14,080 nt of DNA from Treponema sp. (GCA_031275515.1 JAISOQ010000058.1:1-14080); one strand, 5' to 3'. Positions 1 through 8,914 are shown, numbered from the stretch's first letter. Made by a program: numbers and translations. Notes: a model not told the origin generated them from the sequence alone.

Positions 1-204
1 CGGATAAAGAGCGGTAATGCTCCTGAGAACTGGGCATATTTCCGAAAGATAGCACTGATGGCAGCGCGTGCCGATGAAGAATCAAAGGACAGCATGAAAA
101 GCCGGGTGAAACAGATGGCGTGGTCCGATGAGTATTTTGAGCGGCTGCTCTTTTACACCTCGTTTGCTTCGGAAGCCCTCCCGTTAGAGGGGACTTCCTC
201 ATAA
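1..204 (+). CDS. ISAs1-family transposase, C-terminal fragment (5' end outside window)
   Basis: An open frame runs from the first base to a TAA at 202-204 and gives 67 residues. The segment N-A-P-E-N-W-A-Y-F-R-K-I-A-L followed by a lysine-rich K-S-R-V-K and a W-S-D-E-Y stretch resembles the C-terminal end of ISAs1 (H-repeat-type) transposases. In that family an 'NLA..RK/HIALNLL..' helix is followed by a lysine-rich segment and a 'WDEDYL'-like motif. The DDE catalytic residues would lie upstream, outside the window, so I cannot say whether the element is intact. It faces the 3' end of the rpoBC operon convergently. The family assignment is from remembered similarity and is moderately sure. Confidence 0.6.
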   Translation, partial: RIKSGNAPENWAYFRKIALMAARADEESKDSMKSRVKQMAWSDEYFERLLFYTSFASEALPLEGTSS

Positions 205-223
205 TTTATATGCGCTGGCCCTG
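201..223 (+). mobile_element. Candidate right terminal inverted repeat of the ISAs1-type element
   Basis: Directly after the transposase stop codon the sequence runs to TATGCGCTGGCCCTG, ending at 223. Read from the other strand this begins CAGGGCCAGCGCAT. ISAs1-family ends, as I recall them, begin with CAGGG, and the position just after the transposase stop is where a right end would be expected. The left end is outside the window, so neither the inverted repeat nor a target duplication can be confirmed. Confidence 0.4.
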
Positions 224-235
224 AGCTTTTCATGA

Positions 236-299
236 GGTCTGACCCTGCACATGGAGGTCTGACCCCGCATGAAGGTCTGACCCCACCAGAGGTCTGATG
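236..299. repeat. Cluster of four GGTCTGACC-type short palindromic repeats
   Basis: GGTCTGACC occurs exactly at 236-244, 256-264 and 274-282. A degenerate copy, GGTCTGATG, is at 291-299. Start-to-start spacing is 20, 18 and 17 nt. Each exact unit is palindromic except for its central base (GGTC-T-GACC). Flanking bases are partly conserved: an A or GA before each copy and C-rich sequence after the exact ones. The cluster sits between the IS end and the rpoC terminator and encodes nothing recognisable. Similar GGGGTCAGACC-type words occur near transposase genes in other bacteria, but I cannot assign a named family. Confidence 0.6.
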
Positions 300-307
300 C
301 TGGGCGC

Positions 308-337
308 ACAAAAAGGGGAGGCCCCCAAGCCTCCCCA
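308..337 (-). terminator. Intrinsic terminator of the rpoBC operon
   Basis: On the minus strand GGGGAGGC (336-329), a six-base loop and GCCTCCCC (322-315) form a perfect 8-bp GC-rich stem. It is followed by TTTTT (314-310). It lies 30 nt beyond the rpoC stop codon, the expected place for the end of the long minus-strand transcript. Confidence 0.9.
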
Positions 338-366
338 GCATATACCCTCGTTTCGCCTGTTTCCCT

Positions 367-3300
367 TTAATCTTCCGCATCCGGAGTGGAATCAGAATCG
401 GCTGCCGCTCCTTCCGTTTCCACTCCTACGCCTTCCACTTCTACGGCGACATCCTCCTCCAGGGACTCCGCGACCTTTTCAAGCCTGCGCAGCTCCAAAA
501 TGTCCTGCATCTGGAGGTCAAGGTCCTGCTGATCCTCGTCGAAAAGCTTAACGCCCCGGTAACGCTTCATGCCCGTACCCGCCGGGATGGGATGACCGAT
601 AATGATGTTTTCCTTGAGGCCCCGGAGGTAGTCCGTCTCCCCCTTGATGGCCGCATTGGTGAGTACCCTGGTAGTTTCCTGGAAACTCGCCGCGGAAAGG
701 AAGGAGTCGATGTTAAGTGAGGCCTTGGTGATCCCCTGGAACAAAGGCCGGGCTACTGCCGGCTGGCCGCCTTCGGAGATGACCCGGTTGTTTTCCTCAT
801 GGAACCGGTACTTGTCCACCATCTGCCCGAAGATGAATTTGGTGTCCCCCACCGACACGATCTCCACCTTCCGCATCATCTGGCGTATGATGACGCCGAT
901 ATGTTTGTCGTTAATAGACACCCCCTGGAGGCGGTACACCTGCTGAATTTCGTCCATCAGATACCGCTGGAGGGTGCTTTCACCGAGAATGTGCAGAATG
1001 TCATGGGGATTAGTGTTCCCGACGCAGAGCGGTTCCCCGGCTTCCACAATATCCCCGTCCCGGACCAACAGCCGTTTGGTCATAGGGATAAGGTGCTTGT
1101 ATTCCTTGCCGAAAGCGTCCTGAATGATCATCAGCCGCTTTCCCTTAACAATACCCTTGAAGAGTACGGTCCCCGCAACCTGGGCAAGGACTGCGGGACT
1201 TTTGGGCTTGCGGGCCTCAAAAAGCTCGCTGACCCGGGGAAGGCCCGACGTAATGTCCATAGCCTTGGCGGATTCCTTGAGGGTTTTGGCGATAGTCCTT
1301 CCCGCGTTGATCCGCTCTCCTTCGTCAACCTGAATATAAGCGCCGCCGGGCAGAAAGTAAGAAGCCAATTCAGCCCCCTCTTCGTCCACGATGAAGATAC
1401 GGGGCTGTTTGCTTTCAAGCTGGAATTCGGTTATCCGCTTCTCTGTATTCCCCGTCTCCTCATCGATCTCTTCTTTAAGGGTGGTGCCGGAAATAATATC
1501 TTCGTATTTGACGATTCCCGAAATTTCAGCGATGATGGGGTCCGAAAAGGGGTCGAAGGTAGCGATAGTCTTTTCCGCCCCTACGACATCGCCTCTTTTC
1601 ACCATGAATTCCGAGCCGTTCCGGATTTCGATCTTCTGATCCTGGCCGATAAGGTAAAGATTCCCATTGAGTACCATGGCGTAGGCGATTTCCGAAGAAA
1701 GGATCTCCTTGTCCCCCCGCCTGATGATGGGTTCCCCCCGGATGATCCGCTTGCCGCTTTCCACTAACAGTTCATCCCCGTCCTCGATCCGGTATTCCTT
1801 CATCACCTTGTTCACCACAGTGTAACCCTTCCGGGTAAAAAGCCAGCGGCTTTCGGAAAGCTCCACATGGGCCCCGTGTACTTCCCGGATATAGACCGGG
1901 TACTTGAGGAAAGTCCGGTTTTCCTCGCTCACCTTAGTAGCGGCGCCGCCGATGTGGAAGGTCCGCATGGTAAGCTGGGTTCCCGGCTGGCCTATGGACT
2001 GGGCGGCAATGGTGCCTACCGCCTCTCCTATGTCCACGGACCGGTTAGTGGCAAGATTCCGGCCATAACAACGGCGGCAAACCCCATGCTTGGCCTCGCA
2101 GGTCAGTACCGTCCGGATGCGGACGGTTTCAATCCCCGCAGACTCAATCTGGGCGGCAATATCCTCGGTGATTTCCTCGTTTACGTCAATGATGAGTTCC
2201 CCGGTAATAGGATGCTTGACCCGTTCCAGGGTGTAGCGGCCCACGATACGGTCGCTCAGAGGCTCCACGATGTCCTCGCCGTCTTTAATGGCTGAATAGG
2301 AAATTCCGTTGATGGTCCCGCAGTCGTCTTCGTTTACCACCACATCCTGGGCTATGTCCACAAGCCGCCGGGTCAGATAACCGGCTTCCGCAGTCTTGAG
2401 GGCCGTATCCGCAAGCCCCTTCCGGGCGCCGTTGGTGGAAATGAAAAATTCAATGACCGAAAGCCCTTCCTTAAAGTTGGACCGTATGGGAAGCTCTATG
2501 ATGTCCCCCGAAGGCTTGGCCATAAGGCCCCGCATCCCCGCAAGCTGGCGGATCTGGTTGCGGCTTCCCCGGGCGCCGGAGTTAGCCATCATGTAGACCG
2601 AATTGAACCCGTCCCGGTCAGCCTCCAGGGTCTTCATCATGATATTGGACAGGTCTTCGTTGGTCTTGGACCAGACTTCTACGACCCGGTTGTACCGCTC
2701 CTCCTGAGTGATATGCCCCTGACGCCACTGCCTTTGAATGGAATCCACTTCCCTATTTGCCCGCTCAATCATCTCGGGCTTTTCCTTGGGTACCACGATG
2801 TCGTCCACGCCGATGGTAGCGCCGAAAACCGTCGCATACTTGTACCCTGTGGCTTTGATGGCGTCCAGCATCTTCACCGTGGTCCAGGACCCCTTCTCGC
2901 TGAAAATGTTTTCAATAAGACCCCGCAGTTCCTTATCCTTGAGTTCATAATTGATAAAGGGAATTTCCGGCGGCAGCTCCTCGTTAAAGACCAGCCTCCC
3001 GGCGGTAGTTTCGATAAGCCCATCAGGACCAAGGCTGGCTTCCTTACCGGCCTTTTCCCAGACCGGGAACTTCGTCGGCTTTACCTTGATCAGGGCCTCC
3101 CAGTTCAAGGATCCGGCCTCCACCGCCATGAGAATTTCTTCTATAGAAGAATAGCGCCGTAACTGACCATTGGATCCCCTGGACCCTTTGGCATTGGGCT
3201 TGATCCGGGTCAGAAAGTTAATCCCCAAAACCATATCCTGAGAAGGGAACACAATGGTTTTCCCATTCGCCGGGTTGAGGAGGTTCCGGGCGGAAAGCAT

Positions 3301-4716
3301 CAAAGTCCAACATTCCATCTGCGCCGCCTGGGTCAGGGGCACATGAACCGCCATTTGATCGCCGTCAAAGTCGGCGTTAAAGGCGTGACAGACCAGGGGA
3401 TGCAGCTTGATGGCCTTCCCCTCCACCAGAACCGGCTCAAAAGCCTGGATACCCAGCCGGTGCAGGGTAGGCGCCCGGTTCAGCAGTACCGGATGCTCTT
3501 TGACCACCTCATCCAGGATGGCGAAAACCTCCGGGGTCTCCGCTTCCACCAGCATCTTGGCCTTTTTGATGTTGTAAACCACATCCTTATCGACCAGCTT
3601 TTTCATGATGAAAGGCTTAAAAAGCTCCAGGGCCATCTTGGTTGGGAGTCCGCACTGCCACATCTTGAGGTCCGGCCCCACGGTGATGACGGACCTGCCG
3701 GAATAGTCAACCCGCTTACCCAGAAGGTTCTGCCGGAACCGGCCCTGTTTCCCCTTGAGCATGTCGGAAATTGATTTAAGGGGACGGTTGGAAGCGCCTT
3801 TGACCACCCGTTTCTTCTTGGAATTATCGAAAAGGGCGTCCACCGCTTCCTGCAGCATACGCTTCTCGTTACGGATGATAATATCCGGGGCGTTCAAAAC
3901 CTGGAGCCGTTTCAAACGGTTGTTCCGGTTGATCACCCGGCGGTAGAGGTCGTTAAGGTCGCTCGTCGCAAACCGGCCTCCGTCAAGCTGCACCATGGGG
4001 CGAAGCTCCGGCGGAATGACCGGCACTACATCCAGGATCATCCATTCGGGCTTATTCTGGGAATTCCTGAAATTCTCCACGATTTCAATACGTTTCAGGA
4101 GCCGCTTATCGCTCTTGGCCCCCTTGTCTATCATCTTAGCCCGGAGTTCCGCAGCCATTTGATCCAGGTTGAGATTCTCAAGGAGAGTGCGGACCGCCTC
4201 GGCCCCCATCCCGGCGGAGAACCCCCCGCCGTACCGCTCCTGGGCTTCGTAATACTCCTCCTCGGTGAGGAGATCCATTTTCTTAAGGTCCGTATCCCCG
4301 CTGTCAATGACAACGTACTTTTCGTAGTAAAGCACCGACCGGAGGGCCTGCATGGGCAGATTCAGGAGCAGCCCCATACGGCTCGGCACAGACCGGTAGT
4401 ACCAGATATGGGAGACAGGAGCGGCCAGCTCAATGTGGCCCATCCGTTCCCGGCGAACCTTGAAGTGGGTTACTTCCACCCCGCAACGGTCACAAATGAC
4501 CCCTTTGTACCGGATGGATTTGAATTTGCCGCAATAACATTCCCATTCCTTCGTGGTCCCGAAGATCCGCTCACAGAAAAGGCCGTCTTTTTCGGGCCTG
4601 AGAGTCCGGTAATTGATAGTTTCCGGTTTTTTCACTTCCCCGTATGACCACGCCCGAATCATCTCCGGGGAAGCCAGTTGAATCATGATCGAATCAAAAT
4701 CCTGAATGTCCCGCAT
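367..4716 (-). CDS. rpoC: DNA-directed RNA polymerase beta' subunit
   Basis: RpoC forms, with beta, the catalytic cleft of RNA polymerase. The protein has 1449 residues, slightly longer than the 1407 of E. coli. The N-terminal zinc finger has Cys60, Cys62, Cys75 and Cys78. The catalytic NADFDGD motif starts at residue 447, so the Mg2+-binding aspartates are D449, D451 and D453. The second zinc site is Cys799, Cys873, Cys880 and Cys883. The trigger-loop segment MRTFHIGG has its histidine at 921. The last ~40 residues form a Glu/Asp/Val-rich acidic tail that looks lineage-specific. The start is fixed by AGAGGT overlapping the rpoB stop codon, with 11 nt between the genes. It is the last gene of the operon, and a hairpin terminator follows the stop. 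Confidence 0.99.
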   Translation of the reverse strand: MRDIQDFDSIMIQLASPEMIRAWSYGEVKKPETINYRTLRPEKDGLFCERIFGTTKEWECYCGKFKSIRYKGVICDRCGVEVTHFKVRRERMGHIELAAPVSHIWYYRSVPSRMGLLLNLPMQALRSVLYYEKYVVIDSGDTDLKKMDLLTEEEYYEAQERYGGGFSAGMGAEAVRTLLENLNLDQMAAELRAKMIDKGAKSDKRLLKRIEIVENFRNSQNKPEWMILDVVPVIPPELRPMVQLDGGRFATSDLNDLYRRVINRNNRLKRLQVLNAPDIIIRNEKRMLQEAVDALFDNSKKKRVVKGASNRPLKSISDMLKGKQGRFRQNLLGKRVDYSGRSVITVGPDLKMWQCGLPTKMALELFKPFIMKKLVDKDVVYNIKKAKMLVEAETPEVFAILDEVVKEHPVLLNRAPTLHRLGIQAFEPVLVEGKAIKLHPLVCHAFNADFDGDQMAVHVPLTQAAQMECWTLMLSARNLLNPANGKTIVFPSQDMVLGINFLTRIKPNAKGSRGSNGQLRRYSSIEEILMAVEAGSLNWEALIKVKPTKFPVWEKAGKEASLGPDGLIETTAGRLVFNEELPPEIPFINYELKDKELRGLIENIFSEKGSWTTVKMLDAIKATGYKYATVFGATIGVDDIVVPKEKPEMIERANREVDSIQRQWRQGHITQEERYNRVVEVWSKTNEDLSNIMMKTLEADRDGFNSVYMMANSGARGSRNQIRQLAGMRGLMAKPSGDIIELPIRSNFKEGLSVIEFFISTNGARKGLADTALKTAEAGYLTRRLVDIAQDVVVNEDDCGTINGISYSAIKDGEDIVEPLSDRIVGRYTLERVKHPITGELIIDVNEEITEDIAAQIESAGIETVRIRTVLTCEAKHGVCRRCYGRNLATNRSVDIGEAVGTIAAQSIGQPGTQLTMRTFHIGGAATKVSEENRTFLKYPVYIREVHGAHVELSESRWLFTRKGYTVVNKVMKEYRIEDGDELLVESGKRIIRGEPIIRRGDKEILSSEIAYAMVLNGNLYLIGQDQKIEIRNGSEFMVKRGDVVGAEKTIATFDPFSDPIIAEISGIVKYEDIISGTTLKEEIDEETGNTEKRITEFQLESKQPRIFIVDEEGAELASYFLPGGAYIQVDEGERINAGRTIAKTLKESAKAMDITSGLPRVSELFEARKPKSPAVLAQVAGTVLFKGIVKGKRLMIIQDAFGKEYKHLIPMTKRLLVRDGDIVEAGEPLCVGNTNPHDILHILGESTLQRYLMDEIQQVYRLQGVSINDKHIGVIIRQMMRKVEIVSVGDTKFIFGQMVDKYRFHEENNRVISEGGQPAVARPLFQGITKASLNIDSFLSAASFQETTRVLTNAAIKGETDYLRGLKENIIIGHPIPAGTGMKRYRGVKLFDEDQQDLDLQMQDILELRRLEKVAESLEEDVAVEVEGVGVETEGAAADSDSTPDAED

Positions 4717-4727
4717 TTTTGTACCTC

Positions 4728-7700
4728 TTAGAAATTGGAACCTGATAATTTTTTAATCAGTTCCTCGTCCCGCTCGGTGAGGGGGATCTGTTTTCCCTTG
4801 ATATCATAGATAGTCATATCCAGCGCCAAGCCCCGCAATTCCTGAACTAATACGTTGAAGGATTCGGGTATGCCCGCCGTAGTGGAAGGCTCGCCCTTTA
4901 TGATAGCTTCGTAGATCTTGGACCGGCCCATCATATCATCGGATTTGATAGTCAGAAGTTCCTGGAGGGTATTGGCCGCGCCGTAGGCTTCCAAAGCCCA
5001 AACTTCCATTTCCCCAAGGCGCTGCCCGCCAAACTGGGCCTTGCCGCCCAGAGGCTGCTGGGTCACCAGAGAGTAGGGCCCCGTGGACCGGGCGTGCATT
5101 TTATCGTCTACCAGGTGGTGGAGTTTGAGGAAGTAGATTATCCCGCAGAAAATGGGGTTCACAAAGGCTTCCCCGGTCCGCCCGTCTCTCAGGACGGTCT
5201 TGGAAGTCACCGGCAGCCCCGCCTCCCTGAGTTTTTCCTCGATTTGCTCCGTGGAGGGTGACTGGAACACCGGAGCGGAGAACCACTCGCCCAGGGTACT
5301 GGCCGCCCAGCCCAGTTCCGTTTCCAGAAGCTGGCCTATGTTCATACGGGAAGGAACCCCCAGAGGCGTAAGGCAAAGGTCCAGAGGCGTACCATCTTCC
5401 ATGTAGGGCATATCCTCTTCGGGCAGAATCCGGGCCACAACGCCCTTGTTGCCGTGACGCCCGGCCATCTTGTCCCCTTCCCGGAGTTTCCGCTTGGTGG
5501 CGATGAGCACCTTGACCACTTCATCCACTCCGGGATTGAGGTCATCCCCCTCGGTACGCTTGAGGCGCTGTATGTCGATGACCGTCCCCTCAATACCGTG
5601 CTGAACCCGCAGAGAAGTATCCCGGACTTCCTTGGCCTTCTCACCGAAAATCGAATTGAGCAGCTTGAATTCCGGCGTGGTCTCGGTTTCACTCTTAGGC
5701 GTCACCTTCCCAACCAGAATATCCCCGGAACGGACCTTTGCGCCCACCCGGATGATGCCTTCGGCGTCCAAGTTGTCAAGGCTCTTTTCAGACGTATTGG
5801 GGATGTCCCGGGTTATCTTCTCCGGCCCCAGCTTTGTCTCCCGGACCTCAGTGATGAACTCTTTAATATGAATTGAAGTGAACATATCATCCTTGACCAC
5901 CCGCTGGGAGATCAGGATCGAATCTTCGTAGTTATACCCATTCCAGGGCATAAATCCCACCAGGACATTCCGCCCCAGGGCCAGTTCCCCGTTATGAGTG
6001 GCAGGTCCGTCGGCAATGATCTGCCCCGCCACTACCTTTTCCCCCATTTTCACAATAGGCCGCTGGTTATAGCAGGTATCCTGGTTGGTCCGCTGGTATT
6101 TTATCAGATGGTATACGTCAAGACCTTCCTCGTTAGTTTCGAGAATACGCCTGCCGTCCGTCTTTTCGGGCTGTATGGTGATGTTTTGAGACGTAACCCG
6201 CACAACCGTACCCGCCCGCCGGGCCTTGGACAGCACTCCCGAATCATAGGCGCACTTCCCTTCCATACCGGTCCCAACCCGGGGTTCCTCCGGGAAAATG
6301 AGAGGCACAGCCTGGCGCTGCATGTTGGAACCCATAAGCGCCCGGTTGGCGTCGTCATGCTCCAGGAAAGGGATAAGGGACGCGGACACCGAGATGATCT
6401 GCTTGGGGGACACGTCCATATACTGAATGTCTTCGGGACTCCGGGTAGTGTAATCCCCCTGGCGGCGGCAGGAAACCTGTTCGTCCACAAAGAACCCTTT
6501 GGCGTTCAGCTTCGCCGAAGCCTGGGCAATGTAGTACCTGTCTTCGTCCATAGCGGAAAGGTATTCGATATCCCTCGTGGCCACCCCTTTGACCACTTTA
6601 CGGTAGGGGGTTTCCAGGAAACCAAAGTCATTCACCCTGGTGTAGTTTGCCAGAGAGACGATAAGGCCAATATTCGGGCCTTCCGGCGTCTCGATGGGAC
6701 ACATACGGCCATAATGGGTGTAGTGAACATCCCGAACCTCGAATCCCGCCCGGTCCCGGGAAAGACCGCCGGGACCCAGGGCGTTAAGCCGGCGTTTGTG
6801 GGTCAGCTCCGCCAGGGGATTAACCTGATCCATAAACTGGGAAAGCTGGCTGGAACCAAAGAATTCCTTGATGGCGGCAACCACAGGCTTAATGGAAATC
6901 AGGTCCTGGGGTTTGATGGTATCGGTTTCCTTGAGACCCATGCGCTCTTTGGCGATCCGCTCCATACGGCTAAAGGCGGTCTTCATCTGGTTAGCCATAA
7001 GCTCCCCTACGGAACGCACCCGCCGGTTCCCCAGATGGTCTATATCGTCAATATTTTCATCCCCCACATAAACCTTAATCAGGAACTTCATCGTGGCGAT
7101 AATATCCTGCCTGGTCAGGGTGAATTCCTCCAGAGGAGGATGAAAATCGAATTTCTTGTTCAGCTTGTACCGGCCCACCTTACCCAGGTCGTAACGCCGG
7201 GAGGTGAAAAACATCCCCAAAAGCTCTTTTTCCGCAGCTTCCACGGTGATGGATTCTCCGGGCATAAGCACGGAATACACAGCGGACAGGGCGTCATCTT
7301 TGGAAGGCTCGTCCCTGCCGGGATCATCCTTGACAAACTTGATCTCCTCCCGTTCAAAACAGTTGAGGAACATAGTGGAATTGAGAGAACCTTCGGCCTC
7401 AAAGTCGATGACTTCCACGGTCTTGACGCCATTGACAAGGAGCTCGTCTACGTTGTGGGGATGCAGCTTTTCCCCCACCCGGTAGAGTTTCTTCCGCCCT
7501 GAGCCGTCTTCTCCCGCAGGGGCTCCCGCAGGGGCTTCCTGATCGCCGGAATTATCCGAAATCCAAACAGCCGCCGCCAGGACCTTGCCGGAAAATTTTT
7601 CTTTGGTCTCCCGGTCGTCCTTTACCTCCAGGATTTCGGTCTTGTAGAAGGCCCGGATGATGTCTTCCCTGGATGTATACCCCAAAGCCCGGAGGAAAAT

Positions 7701-8300
7701 AGTCCCCAAGATACGCTTTTTGCGATCTATCTTTGCGTAGATAAGTTCCCGCTTCTGATCTATTTCAAACTCCAGCCAAGACCCCCGGTAAGGGATGATC
7801 CTGGAAGAGAAAATTCCCTTTTCATGGCTGAAAATGACGCCCGGCGACCGGTGAATCTGGGAGACCACCACCCGTTCAGCGCCGTTGATGATGAACGTCC
7901 CCCGTTCACTCATGATGGGGATGTCTCCCATGTAAATATCTTTTTGGCGGATCTCACCGGTCTGCTGGAAGATCAGGTTGACCCGGGCCTTCAACGGCAC
8001 TGCATAGGTCAGTCCTTTTTGTTTGCACTCTTGTTCAAAAAATTTGATGTTTTCTTCGTCCAGAATATAGTATTCATATTCCAGGACCATATCGCCATTG
8101 GGACTTTCAATGGGGAAAGTGTTACGGAACACTTCTTCCAAGCCCTGCACTTCCGGGGGTTCTTGATTCCGTAATCTTTCCCGCTGGAGAAAACGCTCGT
8201 AGGAACGGAGCTGTATATCAATAAGGTCAGGCAAGTCCATAACATCCTGAATATCCTTCCCGATATAAGTTCTTTTTGCACCAGTCTTTTGTTTTACCAT
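4728..8300 (-). CDS. rpoB: DNA-directed RNA polymerase beta subunit
   Basis: RpoB is the second-largest RNA polymerase subunit. The protein has 1190 residues, shorter than the 1342 of E. coli, as is common outside proteobacteria. The rifampicin region reads GSSQLSQFMDQ, then NPLAELTHKRRLNALGPGG. The counterpart of E. coli Ser531 is Asn506 (codon at 6783-6785), while the equivalents of D516 and H526 are kept. The active-site segment GDKMAGRHGNKG has its first lysine at 944. The C-terminal KLHHLVDDKMHARSTGPYS block is intact. A non-conserved Gly/Ala/Asp-rich linker lies near residues 247-270. The start follows a GGGGG run about 6 nt upstream. A 227-nt leader separates it from rplL, and rpoC follows after 11 nt. 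Confidence 0.99.
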   Translation of the reverse strand: MVKQKTGAKRTYIGKDIQDVMDLPDLIDIQLRSYERFLQRERLRNQEPPEVQGLEEVFRNTFPIESPNGDMVLEYEYYILDEENIKFFEQECKQKGLTYAVPLKARVNLIFQQTGEIRQKDIYMGDIPIMSERGTFIINGAERVVVSQIHRSPGVIFSHEKGIFSSRIIPYRGSWLEFEIDQKRELIYAKIDRKKRILGTIFLRALGYTSREDIIRAFYKTEILEVKDDRETKEKFSGKVLAAAVWISDNSGDQEAPAGAPAGEDGSGRKKLYRVGEKLHPHNVDELLVNGVKTVEVIDFEAEGSLNSTMFLNCFEREEIKFVKDDPGRDEPSKDDALSAVYSVLMPGESITVEAAEKELLGMFFTSRRYDLGKVGRYKLNKKFDFHPPLEEFTLTRQDIIATMKFLIKVYVGDENIDDIDHLGNRRVRSVGELMANQMKTAFSRMERIAKERMGLKETDTIKPQDLISIKPVVAAIKEFFGSSQLSQFMDQVNPLAELTHKRRLNALGPGGLSRDRAGFEVRDVHYTHYGRMCPIETPEGPNIGLIVSLANYTRVNDFGFLETPYRKVVKGVATRDIEYLSAMDEDRYYIAQASAKLNAKGFFVDEQVSCRRQGDYTTRSPEDIQYMDVSPKQIISVSASLIPFLEHDDANRALMGSNMQRQAVPLIFPEEPRVGTGMEGKCAYDSGVLSKARRAGTVVRVTSQNITIQPEKTDGRRILETNEEGLDVYHLIKYQRTNQDTCYNQRPIVKMGEKVVAGQIIADGPATHNGELALGRNVLVGFMPWNGYNYEDSILISQRVVKDDMFTSIHIKEFITEVRETKLGPEKITRDIPNTSEKSLDNLDAEGIIRVGAKVRSGDILVGKVTPKSETETTPEFKLLNSIFGEKAKEVRDTSLRVQHGIEGTVIDIQRLKRTEGDDLNPGVDEVVKVLIATKRKLREGDKMAGRHGNKGVVARILPEEDMPYMEDGTPLDLCLTPLGVPSRMNIGQLLETELGWAASTLGEWFSAPVFQSPSTEQIEEKLREAGLPVTSKTVLRDGRTGEAFVNPIFCGIIYFLKLHHLVDDKMHARSTGPYSLVTQQPLGGKAQFGGQRLGEMEVWALEAYGAANTLQELLTIKSDDMMGRSKIYEAIIKGEPSTTAGIPESFNVLVQELRGLALDMTIYDIKGKQIPLTERDEELIKKLSGSNF

Positions 8301-8527
8301 GTATTACCCCCTGCTATTGGCTTCCCGGGCAAACCGGGTGAAATTTTTTTTAATTGTAAGACGATAACTTCCATAAATAACTGAAACCGCCGCTATGCAA
8401 CATTCACAAAAGTCCCGACCGCAGTCGAAAACTACAGGGATGCACAGAAAAGACCTTTACGCCTTTTCCGCCATCCCTTTTGAAGAGAAATAAAACTGTC
8501 TTTCGCGGCTCTAAGGCCGCACATACT
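8301..8527 (-). promoter_or_regulatory. rplL-rpoB intergenic leader with small hairpins
   Basis: This 227-nt non-coding stretch separates the L7/L12 gene from rpoB. Just after the rplL stop, GCGGC (8520-8516) and GCCGC (8509-8505) can form a 5-bp hairpin. Its 3' side is only mildly U-rich, so it suits an attenuator or processing site better than a full terminator. Nearer rpoB a second 5-bp CCCGG/CCGGG hairpin (8324-8338) lies shortly before the ribosome binding site. A TACAAT hexamer (8353-8358) could be an internal -10 but lacks a good -35. In E. coli an attenuator and an RNase III site occupy this gap. A similar role here is inference. Confidence 0.35.
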
Positions 8528-8914
8528 TTACTGAATTTCAACCGTACCGCCGACGGCAGTGACCTGTTCCTTGATCTTAGCGGCTTCTTCTTTGGAGACA
8601 TTCTCCTTGATCGGCTTGGGAACCCCTTCAACAAGGTCTTTTGCCTCTTTAAGCCCCAGGCCGGTAACTGCCCGAACTTCTTTAATAACCGCAATTTTTT
8701 TGGTATCCTCATAGGCCTTTAGAATGACGTTGAATTCCGTCTGCTCTTCGACTGGTTCAGCCGCCGCGCCGGGCGCTGCGACTGCCGCCACGGCCACCGG
8801 AGCGGCTGCGGAAACTCCGAATTTTTCTTCCATAGCTTTCACCAGTTCTGAAACTTCCAGAACCGTCATGGAAGAGATCGCTTCAATAATTTGATCTGTA
8901 GTAAGGGCTGCCAT
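8528..8914 (-). CDS. rplL: 50S ribosomal protein L7/L12
   Basis: L7/L12 is the multicopy stalk protein that recruits translation GTPases to the ribosome. The protein has 128 residues, a normal length. Residues 1-32 are the dimerisation and L10-binding domain. Residues ~35-58 are an Ala/Pro/Val-rich flexible hinge. Residues ~59-128 are the globular factor-binding domain, with the conserved K-V/I-I-K-E-V-R, G-L-G-L-K-E-A-K and V-E-x-x-P segments. AAGGAGA sits about 6 nt before the ATG. It lies 178 nt downstream of rplJ and 227 nt upstream of rpoB, both unusually wide gaps in an otherwise compact operon. Confidence 0.98.
   Translation of the reverse strand: MAALTTDQIIEAISSMTVLEVSELVKAMEEKFGVSAAAPVAVAAVAAPGAAAEPVEEQTEFNVILKAYEDTKKIAVIKEVRAVTGLGLKEAKDLVEGVPKPIKENVSKEEAAKIKEQVTAVGGTVEIQ

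Noticed and set aside
236..299. CRISPR array
   Set aside because: The repeat units are 9 bp with 8-11 nt between them, far too short for CRISPR repeats and spacers, and there are no cas genes.
153..380. Short minus-strand open frame with repeated G-V-R-P residues
   Set aside because: The repeated residues come only from the GGTCTGACC repeat cluster, and the frame crosses the rpoC terminator.
799..1767. 322-residue plus-strand open frame antisense to rpoC
   Set aside because: Shadow of rpoC codon usage; no family resemblance or start signal.
5994..7502. 502-residue plus-strand open frame antisense to rpoB
   Set aside because: It is a shadow of the GC-rich rpoB coding strand. It has no ribosome binding site or recognisable motif, and rpoB is unambiguous here.
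8324..8351. CCCGG/CCGGG hairpin plus T8 read as a plus-strand terminator
   Set aside because: No plus-strand gene ends here, the stem is only 5 bp, and five bases separate it from the T-run; kept only as a note in the leader finding.
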